This document shows positions 1-7,171 of a DNA stretch of 14,854 nt, piece after piece. How positions within the stretch are numbered: position 1 is the stretch's first letter; each line of letters begins with the position of its first letter. This DNA comes from SZUA-186 sp039714155 (GTDB taxonomy: Bacteria > Pseudomonadota > Gammaproteobacteria > UBA9214): positions 1 to 14,854 of the forward strand of contig JBDLJX010000063.1 of the NCBI GenBank assembly GCA_039714155.1, written 5' to 3'. The position numbers and the translations under genes are program-made. The notes below the pieces were generated by a model. It was not told the origin of the DNA, made no database searches, and saw nothing but the letters and a program-made list of their open reading frames with translations.

Positions 1-17
1 CTCGTCTCGCCCGCAGG

Positions 18-114
18 GAGGCCCACAAATGCCCCAATACTGCGTTGCAGCCTTTGTTAAGGGAATAGCCATTAACTGCAGGCTGCGCCTTGTCTTGGGT
101 CATTTGTGGGCCTC
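18..114. repeat. Interrupted palindromic repeat element (MITE/REP-like)
   Basis: The arms 18-37 and 95-114 are inverted repeats that match at 19 of 20 positions; the outer 14 bases GAGGCCCACAAATG / CATTTGTGGGCCTC match exactly. Shorter inner pairs (GCAGCC 47-52 with GGCTGC 81-86; GTTAA 56-60 with TTAAC 72-76) would continue the stem to an 11-base loop at 61-71. The transcript would form a long interrupted hairpin just 3' of the slyD-like gene on the minus strand. There is no T-run after it, so it does not look like a standard intrinsic terminator. A non-autonomous palindromic repeat is the best reading; I see no coding potential and no clear target duplication. Confidence 0.6.
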
Positions 115-151
115 TGATATGTGCACGTTATCCGTTACACCGCACTAGAAG

Positions 152-628
152 TCAGTCGAGCACCTTGCCCTGGGCCAGTTCCTCGCCCGAAGCGTCGCGA
201 ATTGCCTGGATTTCAATCTCGAAGACCAGTGTCTGGCCGGCCAGTGGATGATTGCCATCCAGGTGGGCAGTTCCGTCCTTGATGGCGGTTACCTTGAAGT
301 TGGCCGGTTCGCCGTGCTCGTCATGACCGGTGACATTGCCACCAACCTCGATTGTTTCGCCCGGCGGAAATGTGTCCAGTGGCACCTCCTGCACCAGTTC
401 GATATTGCGCTTGCCAAAGGCATCATCCGGCAGCAGACGTGCCCTGACGATATCGCCAACACGGTGCTGTTCCAGTGCCTGCTCAAGTTTGCGAAACAGT
501 GTACCGGCCCCATGCAGGTAGCTGACCGGTGAGCCGGTCGCTTCCCTGACAACAACGCCCTCTGCGTTGGTCAGGGCATACTGCATGGTAATGACCTTGC
601 CGTCGGTGATATGCTCGTTTGTACTCAT
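152..628 (-). CDS. slyD: FKBP-type peptidyl-prolyl cis-trans isomerase, SlyD-like
   Basis: The 158-residue protein should be a cytoplasmic prolyl isomerase and chaperone. It follows the SlyD pattern throughout: an N-terminal FKBP strand (ITDGKVITMQYALTNAEG), the motif YLHGAGTLFRKLEQAL near residues 37-52, the DDAFGKR segment near 68-74 where the insert-in-flap chaperone domain begins, and the C-terminal FKBP return with DGNHPLAGQTLVFEIEI. Unlike E. coli SlyD it stops soon after EELAQGKVLD and has no His/Cys-rich metal-binding tail, so a role in nickel delivery is not supported; isomerase and folding activity is. It is transcribed divergently from hspQ. The ATG at 628 has no clear Shine-Dalgarno sequence, but it sits 46 bases after a perfect TATAAT. 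SlpA-type FKBPs are the nearest alternative; the DGNHPLAGQ motif occurs in both. Confidence 0.9.
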   Translation of the reverse strand: MSTNEHITDGKVITMQYALTNAEGVVVREATGSPVSYLHGAGTLFRKLEQALEQHRVGDIVRARLLPDDAFGKRNIELVQEVPLDTFPPGETIEVGGNVTGHDEHGEPANFKVTAIKDGTAHLDGNHPLAGQTLVFEIEIQAIRDASGEELAQGKVLD

Positions 629-674
629 GAATATTGCTGCTAAAACCTGTTGTTATGTAACTTGCCGGTGCAAC

Positions 675-680
675 ATTATA
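675..680 (-). promoter_or_regulatory. Candidate -10 box of the slyD-like gene
   Basis: The minus strand reads TATAAT here, a perfect sigma-70 -10 hexamer, placed 46 bases upstream of the slyD-like ATG. A -35 at the right spacing is poor (CGTTCC or CCGTTC). It lies back to back with the candidate hspQ promoter. Confidence 0.5.
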
Positions 681-687
681 CGCGAAC

Positions 688-715
688 TTGCATCGCCGGA
701 ACGGGTCAAAATAAT
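688..715 (+). promoter_or_regulatory. Candidate hspQ promoter
   Basis: TTGCAT (688-693) and AATAAT (710-715) are separated by 16 bases, giving a plausible sigma-70 promoter that leaves a leader of about 45 bases before the hspQ GTG. No convincing sigma-32 sequence was found. The leader contains the dyad ACCGGG (723-728) / CCCGGT (736-741) with a 7-base loop, which might be an operator or an RNA hairpin. Confidence 0.35.
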
Positions 716-767
716 CAGAGTTACCGGGCATGTGCCCCGGTTAACAAATTGATCGAGCGGGCATCCT

Positions 768-1079
768 GTGCAACACGCAAAATTTACCATCGGGCAATGC
801 ATACAACACCGGCTGTTTGATTACCGCGGTGTCATTATTGACGTCGATCCGGTATTCCAGGGTACGGACGAGTGGTATGAACAGGTCGCCCGGAGCCGGC
901 CACCCAGGGATGAACCCTGGTACCGCGTGCTGGTCGATGATGCTGATCACGAGACCTATGTTGCCGAGCGTAACCTCGCCGAGGATGAATCGTTCGAACC
1001 AATCAACCATCCGCTGGTGGATGAATTCTTCTCCGAGTTCCGGGAAGGCATTTACCTGACCGGCAGACATTCAAATTAG
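768..1079 (+). CDS. hspQ: Heat shock protein HspQ (YccV family)
   Basis: The 103-residue protein matches the HspQ family along its length: KFTIGQCIQHRLFDYRGVIIDVDPVFQGTDEWYEQ at the N terminus, then DEPWYRVLVDDADHETYVAERNLAEDE and a short acidic/aromatic tail. HspQ proteins are small cytoplasmic factors; in enteric bacteria they act as specificity enhancers for Lon protease, and the family was first named for binding hemimethylated DNA. The start is a GTG at 768, with GAGCGG at 755-760 as ribosome binding site; no ATG lies in frame nearby. The TerB-like gene begins 8 bases after its stop, so the two are probably co-transcribed. Confidence 0.92.
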   Translation: MQHAKFTIGQCIQHRLFDYRGVIIDVDPVFQGTDEWYEQVARSRPPRDEPWYRVLVDDADHETYVAERNLAEDESFEPINHPLVDEFFSEFREGIYLTGRHSN

Positions 1080-1087
1080 TTAATGCC

Positions 1088-1546
1088 ATGATCGATACCT
1101 TGCGCGCTTTCCTGGGAAAGCATCTCAACACGGTTATCGAAGAACAGGACGATAAGCAGGCAATACACCTGGCAATCGCAACCCTGCTGATGGAGGTGGC
1201 GCGGGCGCACGCCGATATCAGTGAACCGGAACGCCAGGCAGTACAGCAGCTCCTTGAGACACATTTCGCAGTGCCGCCCGATGTATCGCGTACAATAGCT
1301 GCAGCGGCAGAGCATGAGGCGGAGCAGGCCGTCTCGCTGTACCCGATGACCAGCCTGATTAACCGGGAGTGCAGTCAGCCGGACAAACGGCAGATCGTCA
1401 GGATGCTATGGGAGGTCACTTTTGCAGACGGCCATATTGACAGTCACGAGGAACATCTGGTCAGAAAAGTGGCAGATCTGCTGCACGTGCCGCATCGTGA
1501 GTTTATTCGTGCGAAATTGCAGGCGACCGGTGACGGTGATGATTAA
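1088..1546 (+). CDS. TerB-like (TerB/DjlA fold) protein
   Basis: The 152-residue, helix-rich, acidic protein has the duplicated TerB pattern. The first half carries AIHLAIATLLMEVARAHADISEPERQAVQQLL and the second carries MLWEVTFADGHIDSHEEHLVRKVADLL. In this family the paired acidic residues around ADxxIxxxE are thought to bind metal. The function of stand-alone TerB-like proteins is not settled; a role in envelope or metal stress is inferred only from family membership, and no other ter gene is present. It follows hspQ by 8 bases. No good ribosome binding site precedes the ATG, which suggests translational coupling to hspQ. The convergent HU gene shares the downstream terminator. Confidence 0.8.
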   Translation: MIDTLRAFLGKHLNTVIEEQDDKQAIHLAIATLLMEVARAHADISEPERQAVQQLLETHFAVPPDVSRTIAAAAEHEAEQAVSLYPMTSLINRECSQPDKRQIVRMLWEVTFADGHIDSHEEHLVRKVADLLHVPHREFIRAKLQATGDGDD

Positions 1547-1599
1547 CTGGAGTGCAGTGGCAAGTACCAGAGGGAACGCAAGACAGCCAACAGGCTCAT

Positions 1600-1642
1600 C
1601 CGTGGGACGCTGTGAATGCGTCCCTGCTGCCGACACCCACGG
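1600..1642. repeat. Nested inverted-repeat element
   Basis: CCGTGGG (1600-1606) pairs with CCCACGG (1636-1642). Inside it GGGACGC (1604-1610) pairs with GCGTCCC (1618-1624) around a 7-base loop. The two stems overlap by three bases, so they are alternatives. The segment resembles short intergenic repeats around a 'GACGCTGTGAAT' core that I recall from marine gammaproteobacterial genomes, but I cannot confirm copy number. It does not code for protein. Confidence 0.4.
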
Positions 1643-1690
1643 AACCCTGTCGCCTGACTAATGAACTTGTTAGTAACAGGCGGGGATAAA

Positions 1691-1717
1691 AAAACGGGGC
1701 CGTGATGGCCCCGTTTT
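1691..1717. terminator. Bidirectional Rho-independent terminator between the TerB-like and HU genes
   Basis: AAAACGGGGCC (1691-1701) and GGCCCCGTTTT (1707-1717) form a perfect 11-bp stem with a 5-base loop. On the minus strand a run of seven T follows the GC core, directly 3' of the HU stop codon, so it is a strong HU terminator. On the plus strand a run of four T gives a weaker stop for hspQ-terB transcription. Confidence 0.9.
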
Positions 1718-1727
1718 CCGGTTCCGT

Positions 1728-2093
1728 TCAGACCATTTCCTTCAGGCCCTTGAGCGGCAAAATCTTTACTACATTCCGTGCCGGTTTGGCCTTGAACATC
1801 ATTTCTTCGCCGGTGAACGGGTTGATACCCTTGCGTGCCCGGGTGGCAGGCTTGCGAACAGTCTTGATCTTCATCAAGCCCGGAATCGTGCAGACCCCGG
1901 CACCGTTTTTCTTGATGTGACCATTAATAACAGTACTCAGAGAATCAAAAACGGCAACGATCTCTCTCTTCGCCAGGCCGGTGTCTTCGGCAATCGCCGC
2001 CATCATGGCTGACTTGGTCATGGGTGCCTTGATCGTCGGGACCCGTTTTACAGGTGCTTTCTTCTTCGCAGCAGACCTCTTTTTTACGGCCAT
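1728..2093 (-). CDS. HU-family DNA-binding protein with basic N-terminal extension
   Basis: The 121-residue nucleoid-associated protein has the HU/IHF fold from about residue 25: MTKSAMMAAIAEDTGLAKREIVAVFDSLSTVI forms the dimerising helices, then the IPGLMKIKTV strand, the DNA-binding arm with RKGINPFTGEE, and the closing helix with PLKGLKEMV. The arm carries the hallmark NPxTGE motif. Classical HU is about 90 residues; the excess is an N-terminal tail rich in Lys and Ala (KKRSAAKKKAPVKR) that should add sequence-independent DNA contact. The ATG at 2093 follows AGAGGGG with about 9-10 bases spacing. It is monocistronic, with its own terminator. It is not HupA/HupB proper, so no symbol is given. 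Confidence 0.92.
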   Translation of the reverse strand: MAVKKRSAAKKKAPVKRVPTIKAPMTKSAMMAAIAEDTGLAKREIVAVFDSLSTVINGHIKKNGAGVCTIPGLMKIKTVRKPATRARKGINPFTGEEMMFKAKPARNVVKILPLKGLKEMV

Positions 2094-2135
2094 TCGGTAG
2101 TACCCCTCTGTATGTGGTTAGGTAAGTGCACGCGT

Positions 2136-2163
2136 AAGATAGCACAATAAAGAAAATGTTAAA
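2136..2163 (-). promoter_or_regulatory. Candidate HU promoter
   Basis: On the minus strand TTTAAC (plus coordinates 2158-2163) and TATCTT (2136-2141) are 16 bases apart, in an AT-rich stretch 43 bases upstream of the HU start. The hexamers are moderate matches to sigma-70. Confidence 0.35.
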
Positions 2164-2346
2164 GCACTGGATTGCAGAAAATGCCTTGTATTGCAGTGTT
2201 TCGTTGTGGCGGGTATGCAGGGTGTTATTTCACGCTGCATTTACGATTGTCATTATCCGCCGCGTTTTGTTGTCCGTGGATTCCGGGGCATAGTGCTTCG
2301 GGTTGCCGGTTCGGTATCACCGCATGGCAAGAAAACCTCTATATAT

Positions 2347-2360
2347 ACAGAATATTCTGT
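2347..2360. promoter_or_regulatory. 14-bp perfect palindrome ACAGAATATTCTGT
   Basis: A perfect dyad lies just 3' of the NTF2-like stop codon. It has no GC-rich stem or T-run, so it is not a standard terminator. The inner ten bases AGAATATTCT recur at 9429-9438, also in an intergenic gap. It could be a protein-binding site; nothing in the window identifies the protein. Confidence 0.3.
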
Positions 2361-2363
2361 GTT

Positions 2364-2801
2364 TCAGTGCAGGATTGTCTCATTAGCTCCGGTGTTTTCC
2401 TGCTGCCGATTGCCTTCGATATCGGTCGCCGGCGAGGCGTGATGCAACACCATGTGCCAGCCATTGCCATTGTATCGATAGACATTGGTGGCAATCACTG
2501 GTGGCTGTTCGCGGCCATCGATGGTGATATTTTCATACACGACGTGTACTGCCAGTTGCTCATTGGCGATCTGCCGGGCATGACTGACCTGGAAACGCAG
2601 TTGTTTTGAGCCGGACAGAATCTTCTGCCAGCTGCCACTCACTGCGGCAACACCCATGAGACGTTCCCCCAGCGGGTGAATGCATTCGATGTCATCCTGA
2701 CTGCACCAGACCGCCATCATGGCGTCGTGATCACTGCTCTCGAAGGCCTGGTAAAACGCGGCCTCTGCCGCCATGGCGCTGGGAAAATCGTGTTGGGTCA
2801 T
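2364..2801 (-). CDS. NTF2/SnoaL-like protein (nuclear transport factor 2 fold)
   Basis: The 145-residue protein resembles small NTF2-like proteins of the SnoaL/DUF4440 type. It has an N-terminal helix AAEAAFYQAFESSDHDAMMAVWCSQDDIECIHPLGERLMG, the SGSWQKIL segment, then beta strands with FQVSHARQIANEQLAVHVVYENI and NVYRYNGNGWHMVLHHASPA, the usual closing strand. The cone-shaped fold binds small ligands or forms dimers; no specific reaction can be assigned. The tail after the last strand (NRQQENTGANETILH) is probably unstructured. The ATG at 2801 follows a weak GGA ribosome binding site, but a well-placed promoter supports transcription from here. It is divergent from the giant gene at 3107. 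Confidence 0.8.
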   Translation of the reverse strand: MTQHDFPSAMAAEAAFYQAFESSDHDAMMAVWCSQDDIECIHPLGERLMGVAAVSGSWQKILSGSKQLRFQVSHARQIANEQLAVHVVYENITIDGREQPPVIATNVYRYNGNGWHMVLHHASPATDIEGNRQQENTGANETILH

Positions 2802-3106
2802 TGTCTGTCCGGGTGGTTGTTATACAACTGCATGATATAACTGAAAAAATATACTGTAAAGCGGGCGCTGCGCCATGCCGGTAATGGTGCCAGACAGCTA
2901 CATACGTACCACCCTGGTGCTGATGATGACAGGCTATTCAGGTGCCCACAACGGCTGTGTCATGCCGTCACAACGCCATTCCGGCTACCCCCAGCTGGCT
3001 AAATTTAAAGTGGTTTTAGCCGTTAAACCTGCTGTGAATCACGCTAACCACCGGATCTTTCTGGCCGGCGTCGGAGGATGCCAGCCACGGGCCATGGAAA
3101 CAGGGT
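2802..3106. other. 305-bp divergent intergenic region upstream of the giant gene
   Basis: This gap separates the NTF2-like gene (minus) from the 1354-residue gene (plus). Apart from the minus-strand promoter near its left end I see no convincing gene, riboswitch or strong plus-strand promoter. The 240 bases before 3107 imply a long untranslated leader or a promoter with poor consensus, such as one needing an activator. Confidence 0.4.
2832..2860 (-). promoter_or_regulatory. Promoter of the NTF2-like gene
   Basis: The minus strand has TTTACA (2855-2860) and TATCAT (2832-2837) separated by exactly 17 bases. Expected start of transcription is near 2825, about 24 bases before the ATG. Spacing and both hexamers fit sigma-70 well. 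Confidence 0.6.
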
Positions 3107-6100
3107 ATGGATGTAGTAAAAAAACTGGCTGATAAAAAGAATCTTCAGGACCTGGTGCCACTGAATGCACTGTCCGATGCGCGCTTCGCCGAGCTTGCCC
3201 GCAAGATTGTGATCGAGGAGGTACGCAAAGGCCGCTACCTGTTCCGCACGGGCGACCGTGACAACCAGTCCCTCTACCTGCTGGATGGCAAAATCAATCT
3301 CATAGACGACCATCGCAAGGTCATCGGCGAGGTGGAGGCCGGCATGGATATCAGTCGCTACCCGATTGCCAACCAGCAACCCCGGACCCTGTCTGCACGT
3401 GCAGTTACCAAGGTGGTCATCGCCCGCATCGATTCCGGTTTGCTCGATGTACTTCTGACCTGGGACCAGACCTCCAGCACCGAGGTGACCGAAATCGGGG
3501 CTGATAATAACGAGGACTGGATGAGCCAGATGTTGCAGTCGGAAGCCTTCATCAGGATCCCGCCGGCTGCCATCCAGCGCCTGTTAATCAAGATGCAGTC
3601 GCTCCCGGTAGATGCAGGTGAAGTGGTTATCAGCCAGGGTGAGGAAGGCGACTATTTCTATACCATTCACAAGGGCAGGTGTGCGGTTACCCGTAAATCG
3701 GCTGATGGCATGGAAACAAAACTTGCCGAACTTGCCAATGGCGACTGTTTTGGCGAAGAGGCGCTGGTGTCGGATGCCAGACGTAATGCAACGATTACGA
3801 TGCTGACTGACGGCATGTTGATGTGCCTGGCGAAGAAGGATTTTGTCGAGCTGCTACAGAAGCCATTGGTCAAACACGTTGATCACAGCACAGCTGGGAA
3901 AATGATCGAAGATGGTGCAGTCTGGATTGATGTCAGGTCCACCGGTGAATTCGAGAACGTGGCCTTTGAGGACAGTGTGAATATCCCGTTGTCGGATTTA
4001 CGCGGCGAAATGCCGGAGCTGGTCTATAACGCCAAGTACATTATTTGTTGTGATACCGGCCGGCGCAGCGTTTCGGCGGCATTCATCCTGAGTCACAAGG
4101 GATTCGAGGTGTATGTGCTTGATGGCGGCATGAATGCCCTGTCCCGGCAAGAGGGCAGGCAAGACAGTGCTGCAACAGCCGGCGCCAGCGATCAGGCCGG
4201 GGCGGCATCAGCCGCGGAGGTTATCGATTTCAATGCCAGGCAAGAGGCGGCGGCTGAAGAACATGCCGGGCCTGCGGAAGTTGCGGAGACAGGCACCGAT
4301 GATGCGCAGCTGCAGGAACTGGCAGTGCTGCGTGATGAGGTTGAGATACTCAGGCAGCAGCTCAACAGTCGGCAGGAAACCGAACAGCAACTGGTTGACA
4401 GCAATGGGCAGATTGACACCCTGCAGGAGCAGAAAGACCTGCTGCGAGAACAATATGCCGGCTTGCAGGAAGAACATGACAAGCAGGTGCAGCAACTGGT
4501 AGAACAACTGGAAGCTGCAAAAGAGCAGCTAACAGGGTTGCAGGCACAGACCGAAGCCGTTGATCTCGAAAAGCAGCGCCAGCTCGGCCAGTTTGAGCGT
4601 GAGCAGGAAGACTGGCAACTACAGATTGGCGAGCTGGAGCAGCAACTCGCCGGATTGCGTGAGCAATATGAAGTGGCTGTTGCCGAGCGGGCGGAACTTT
4701 CTGAATGGCAGGAAAAGCACCATCAGTTGCAGGAGATACTGGATGCCGTGCAGGAAGAAAAGCAGGGCCTTGATGCGCTGCTGAACGAGCAGCAGCAGTC
4801 CCGCTCGAATGATCAGCAACAGCTCCAGGATACAAATGCACAGCTCGACCGGACCCGCGACGAGTTGCTTGACCTGCAGCAAAAGGTTAATACCTTGCAG
4901 GCTGAAAATCGCCAGCTGGAAGTATCCAGGGACGAACAGCAAGAGGTGCTGGGCAATAACCATACTGACAGGCAGGCGGCCGAGCAGCAGCTCCAGGAAA
5001 GTGTCGCCAGTGTTGAAGCGATGCGCATGACTGCAACAGAACAGGAGAATATCTTAAACGCGGCACACCAGGAAGCGGAGGTATTAAAGCAGCAGCTCGA
5101 TGCAGTACAACAGGAGCTACTGTCTGCCAGGGAACAATCACAGACTGCCGCCCAGGATCATGAGGCATCACTGCAGCAGGCCTACGATGACCTGAAAAGA
5201 GAGAATGATACCGAGAAGGACATGCAGGGCCAGATCTCGCGTCTGCGCAAGAAGCTGGAACAGTCAGCCACAGACCTGCAGCAGGCGCGGGAAGATACGC
5301 GTGAACAGGTGGCCCAGGTGAAGGAGGAACTGCGTGCCGAGCGCAAGGCCAGAACCGATGAGCGGGCGGATCTGGCGGCGAGACAGAAGGAACTGAAGGA
5401 GCAACTGGTTGCCATCACGTCCACGCACGAAGAGCTATTGTCCCGCCAGGAAGGTGCGCTGGCACAGGCACAGGATGCCGGGCGAGATGAGGAACGCGCC
5501 CGGCTCAAGGATATGCTGGATAACCAGGCGCAGGCGGAAGCGCAACTGGAGACATTACAGGCCGAGCTGGAACACGCGCATGAGCAAGCCGACCTGGCGG
5601 TTAGCCAGGAACACGAGCGTAATGTCGCTGATATTGCGCTGGCACGTGAGCAGAAGGCAGAAGCCGAGACGGTTGTTGCCGAGCAGGAAACCCGCTTGCA
5701 GGAGTTGACGGCCGAGCGTGATGCTGCCGTCACGGAGCAGCAATCGATACTCGAGCAACTGAACAGCCTGCGTGCCGAAGTTGAAGTGGCGCGCGGCCTG
5801 ATTGGCGATTACGGCAAGGGCGCTGTGGAAGACCCGGTCAATCTGCGGGCAGAACTGGAAGATTTACGACGCAATATGGATATCGCCATGCGAGTACGCT
5901 CCGAGGCCGAGGTGGCGCGTGACCGGGCGCTGGCGGAGCGGGATGCCTTGCAGCATCAACTGGACGAGACTGGCACAGATGGCATGCCGCTGCAGATTCC
6001 GTCTCTGGACGAACAGCCGGACAACAATGCTGTTGAAGCAGCAACAGCGTGGGTGGTGGATTGTCCGGTGATGTCTGAAGCGGCAGGGGTGGCTGCCGGG

Positions 6101-7171
6101 GCAAGCGGGGAATTTACCTATCATTCAGAACCGGATTCACTGGCGAACCGGTTGCGAGCGTGGCTCGGCAAGGTGGCCGGTCTGGCCGGTGTGGCGGTGG
6201 CCGCCTTCGGTTTCTGGTACATGCTGAACAACGGCAGCCCAATGATTGCTGATAGCGGGCCAGTTGCCGTTGAAGTCAGTGAGCCTGTAGCTGCTGAGGC
6301 AGAAGCGGGCAATAACAGCGAGACCACTGAAGCAGTCGTGACGCCGCAACCGCAACCCGTGGTGGTTGCGCCTGAACCCGAGCCACCGGCAGTCGTCCAG
6401 CCAAAGGTAGTTGAGAAGCCCGGGATCACGCCAGTCGTGGCAGGACGGACGTTCAGTGATGCAATGCAGGATGGTGGTCGCGGACCGGCCATGGTGTCAT
6501 TGCCGGCAGCGGCGTACATGATGGGTAGCAGTGACGCTTCCCCGAATTTTGCAGAGCGGCCACAACACCGTGTCGACTTGCCGGCGTTTGCCATCAGCAA
6601 GCATGAGGTGAGCTTTGCCGAGTATGACCGCTTTGCCCGCGCTACCGGTCGACGGCTGCCCTATGATGAGGGCTGGGGACGGGCTGACCGCCCGGTGATC
6701 AATGTCTCCTGGAAAGACGCCACGGCCTATGTGGCCTGGTTGTCGAAACAGACCGGCCACAACTACCGCTTGCCAAGTGAAGCGCAATGGGAATTCGCGG
6801 CGCGTGCGGGTTCCGAAACACCGCACTGGTGGCCTCGCTCAGCCGCTGAAATTCCGGCAAACTGCTTTGATTGCGGCCATGCGACCGATGGCAAGACAAC
6901 CGTGCCGGTCGGTAACTTTACTGCCAACGGCTTCGGGTTGCTGGATACTGCTGGCAATGTCCAGGAATGGACACAGGACTGTCATCACCGCAGTTACAAG
7001 GGTGCGCCATCCGATGGCAGTGCCTGGCAGAGTGCGGACTGCAGTCAGCGAGTTGTGCGTGGTGGTGCCTATACCAGCCCGCTTGCCAGTCTGCGCGGTA
7101 CCAAACGTGCGCAGCTGAACCAGGGTGCCCGTCTGGATAATCTTGGTTTCAGGGTCGTTCGCAGTAACTAG
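3107..7171 (+). CDS. Giant fusion: two cNMP-binding-like domains, rhodanese, coiled coil, TM, FGE-sulfatase-like domain
   Basis: The 1354-residue protein reads in order: a degenerate cyclic-nucleotide-binding-like barrel (about 18-125); a second, canonical one (about 138-258) with phosphate-binding-cassette-like FGEEALVSDARRNAT at 215-229; a rhodanese domain (about 259-351) with active loop C315-DTGRR-S321, so sulfurtransferase chemistry is possible; a low-complexity linker; a Gln/Glu-rich coiled coil (about 399-955); a membrane helix at about 1021-1041 preceded by NRLRAWLGK, predicting a cytoplasmic N terminus; a Pro/Val/Glu linker to about 1113; and a SUMF1/EgtB/PvdO-type domain (about 1116-1354) with MGSS, VSWKDATAYVAW, RLPSEAQWEFAARAG, GLLDTAGNVQEWTQDC and RVVRGGAY...GFRVVRS. 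That last domain should face the periplasm. The ATG at 3107 is the only start in frame ahead of the first domain; its ribosome binding site is weak (GGA at 3096-3098). I infer a sensor or scaffold linking cytoplasmic nucleotide or sulfur signals to a periplasmic module. No symbol is known to me. Confidence 0.9.
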   Translation: MDVVKKLADKKNLQDLVPLNALSDARFAELARKIVIEEVRKGRYLFRTGDRDNQSLYLLDGKINLIDDHRKVIGEVEAGMDISRYPIANQQPRTLSARAVTKVVIARIDSGLLDVLLTWDQTSSTEVTEIGADNNEDWMSQMLQSEAFIRIPPAAIQRLLIKMQSLPVDAGEVVISQGEEGDYFYTIHKGRCAVTRKSADGMETKLAELANGDCFGEEALVSDARRNATITMLTDGMLMCLAKKDFVELLQKPLVKHVDHSTAGKMIEDGAVWIDVRSTGEFENVAFEDSVNIPLSDLRGEMPELVYNAKYIICCDTGRRSVSAAFILSHKGFEVYVLDGGMNALSRQEGRQDSAATAGASDQAGAASAAEVIDFNARQEAAAEEHAGPAEVAETGTDDAQLQELAVLRDEVEILRQQLNSRQETEQQLVDSNGQIDTLQEQKDLLREQYAGLQEEHDKQVQQLVEQLEAAKEQLTGLQAQTEAVDLEKQRQLGQFEREQEDWQLQIGELEQQLAGLREQYEVAVAERAELSEWQEKHHQLQEILDAVQEEKQGLDALLNEQQQSRSNDQQQLQDTNAQLDRTRDELLDLQQKVNTLQAENRQLEVSRDEQQEVLGNNHTDRQAAEQQLQESVASVEAMRMTATEQENILNAAHQEAEVLKQQLDAVQQELLSAREQSQTAAQDHEASLQQAYDDLKRENDTEKDMQGQISRLRKKLEQSATDLQQAREDTREQVAQVKEELRAERKARTDERADLAARQKELKEQLVAITSTHEELLSRQEGALAQAQDAGRDEERARLKDMLDNQAQAEAQLETLQAELEHAHEQADLAVSQEHERNVADIALAREQKAEAETVVAEQETRLQELTAERDAAVTEQQSILEQLNSLRAEVEVARGLIGDYGKGAVEDPVNLRAELEDLRRNMDIAMRVRSEAEVARDRALAERDALQHQLDETGTDGMPLQIPSLDEQPDNNAVEAATAWVVDCPVMSEAAGVAAGASGEFTYHSEPDSLANRLRAWLGKVAGLAGVAVAAFGFWYMLNNGSPMIADSGPVAVEVSEPVAAEAEAGNNSETTEAVVTPQPQPVVVAPEPEPPAVVQPKVVEKPGITPVVAGRTFSDAMQDGGRGPAMVSLPAAAYMMGSSDASPNFAERPQHRVDLPAFAISKHEVSFAEYDRFARATGRRLPYDEGWGRADRPVINVSWKDATAYVAWLSKQTGHNYRLPSEAQWEFAARAGSETPHWWPRSAAEIPANCFDCGHATDGKTTVPVGNFTANGFGLLDTAGNVQEWTQDCHHRSYKGAPSDGSAWQSADCSQRVVRGGAYTSPLASLRGTKRAQLNQGARLDNLGFRVVRSN

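Noticed and set aside
2347..2360. LexA (SOS) box
   Set aside because: The half sites are ACAG...CTGT, the reverse of CTGT-N8-ACAG, and it lies 3' of a gene.
2172..2609. 145-codon plus-strand frame
   Set aside because: It overlaps the NTF2-like gene antisense, begins in intergenic DNA and has no recognisable sequence.
2861..3106. Cyclic-di-GMP or other riboswitch in the leader of the giant gene
   Set aside because: I looked for GEMM-like and other common aptamer motifs because of the nucleotide-binding domains, but found no conserved core.
4362..4841. 159-codon minus-strand frame
   Set aside because: Ala/Pro-rich antisense shadow of the same coiled-coil region.
5182..5733. 183-codon serine-rich frame on the minus strand
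   Set aside because: It is the antisense shadow of the Gln/Glu-rich coiled-coil repeats of the giant gene, with low-complexity Ser/Cys composition and no start signal.
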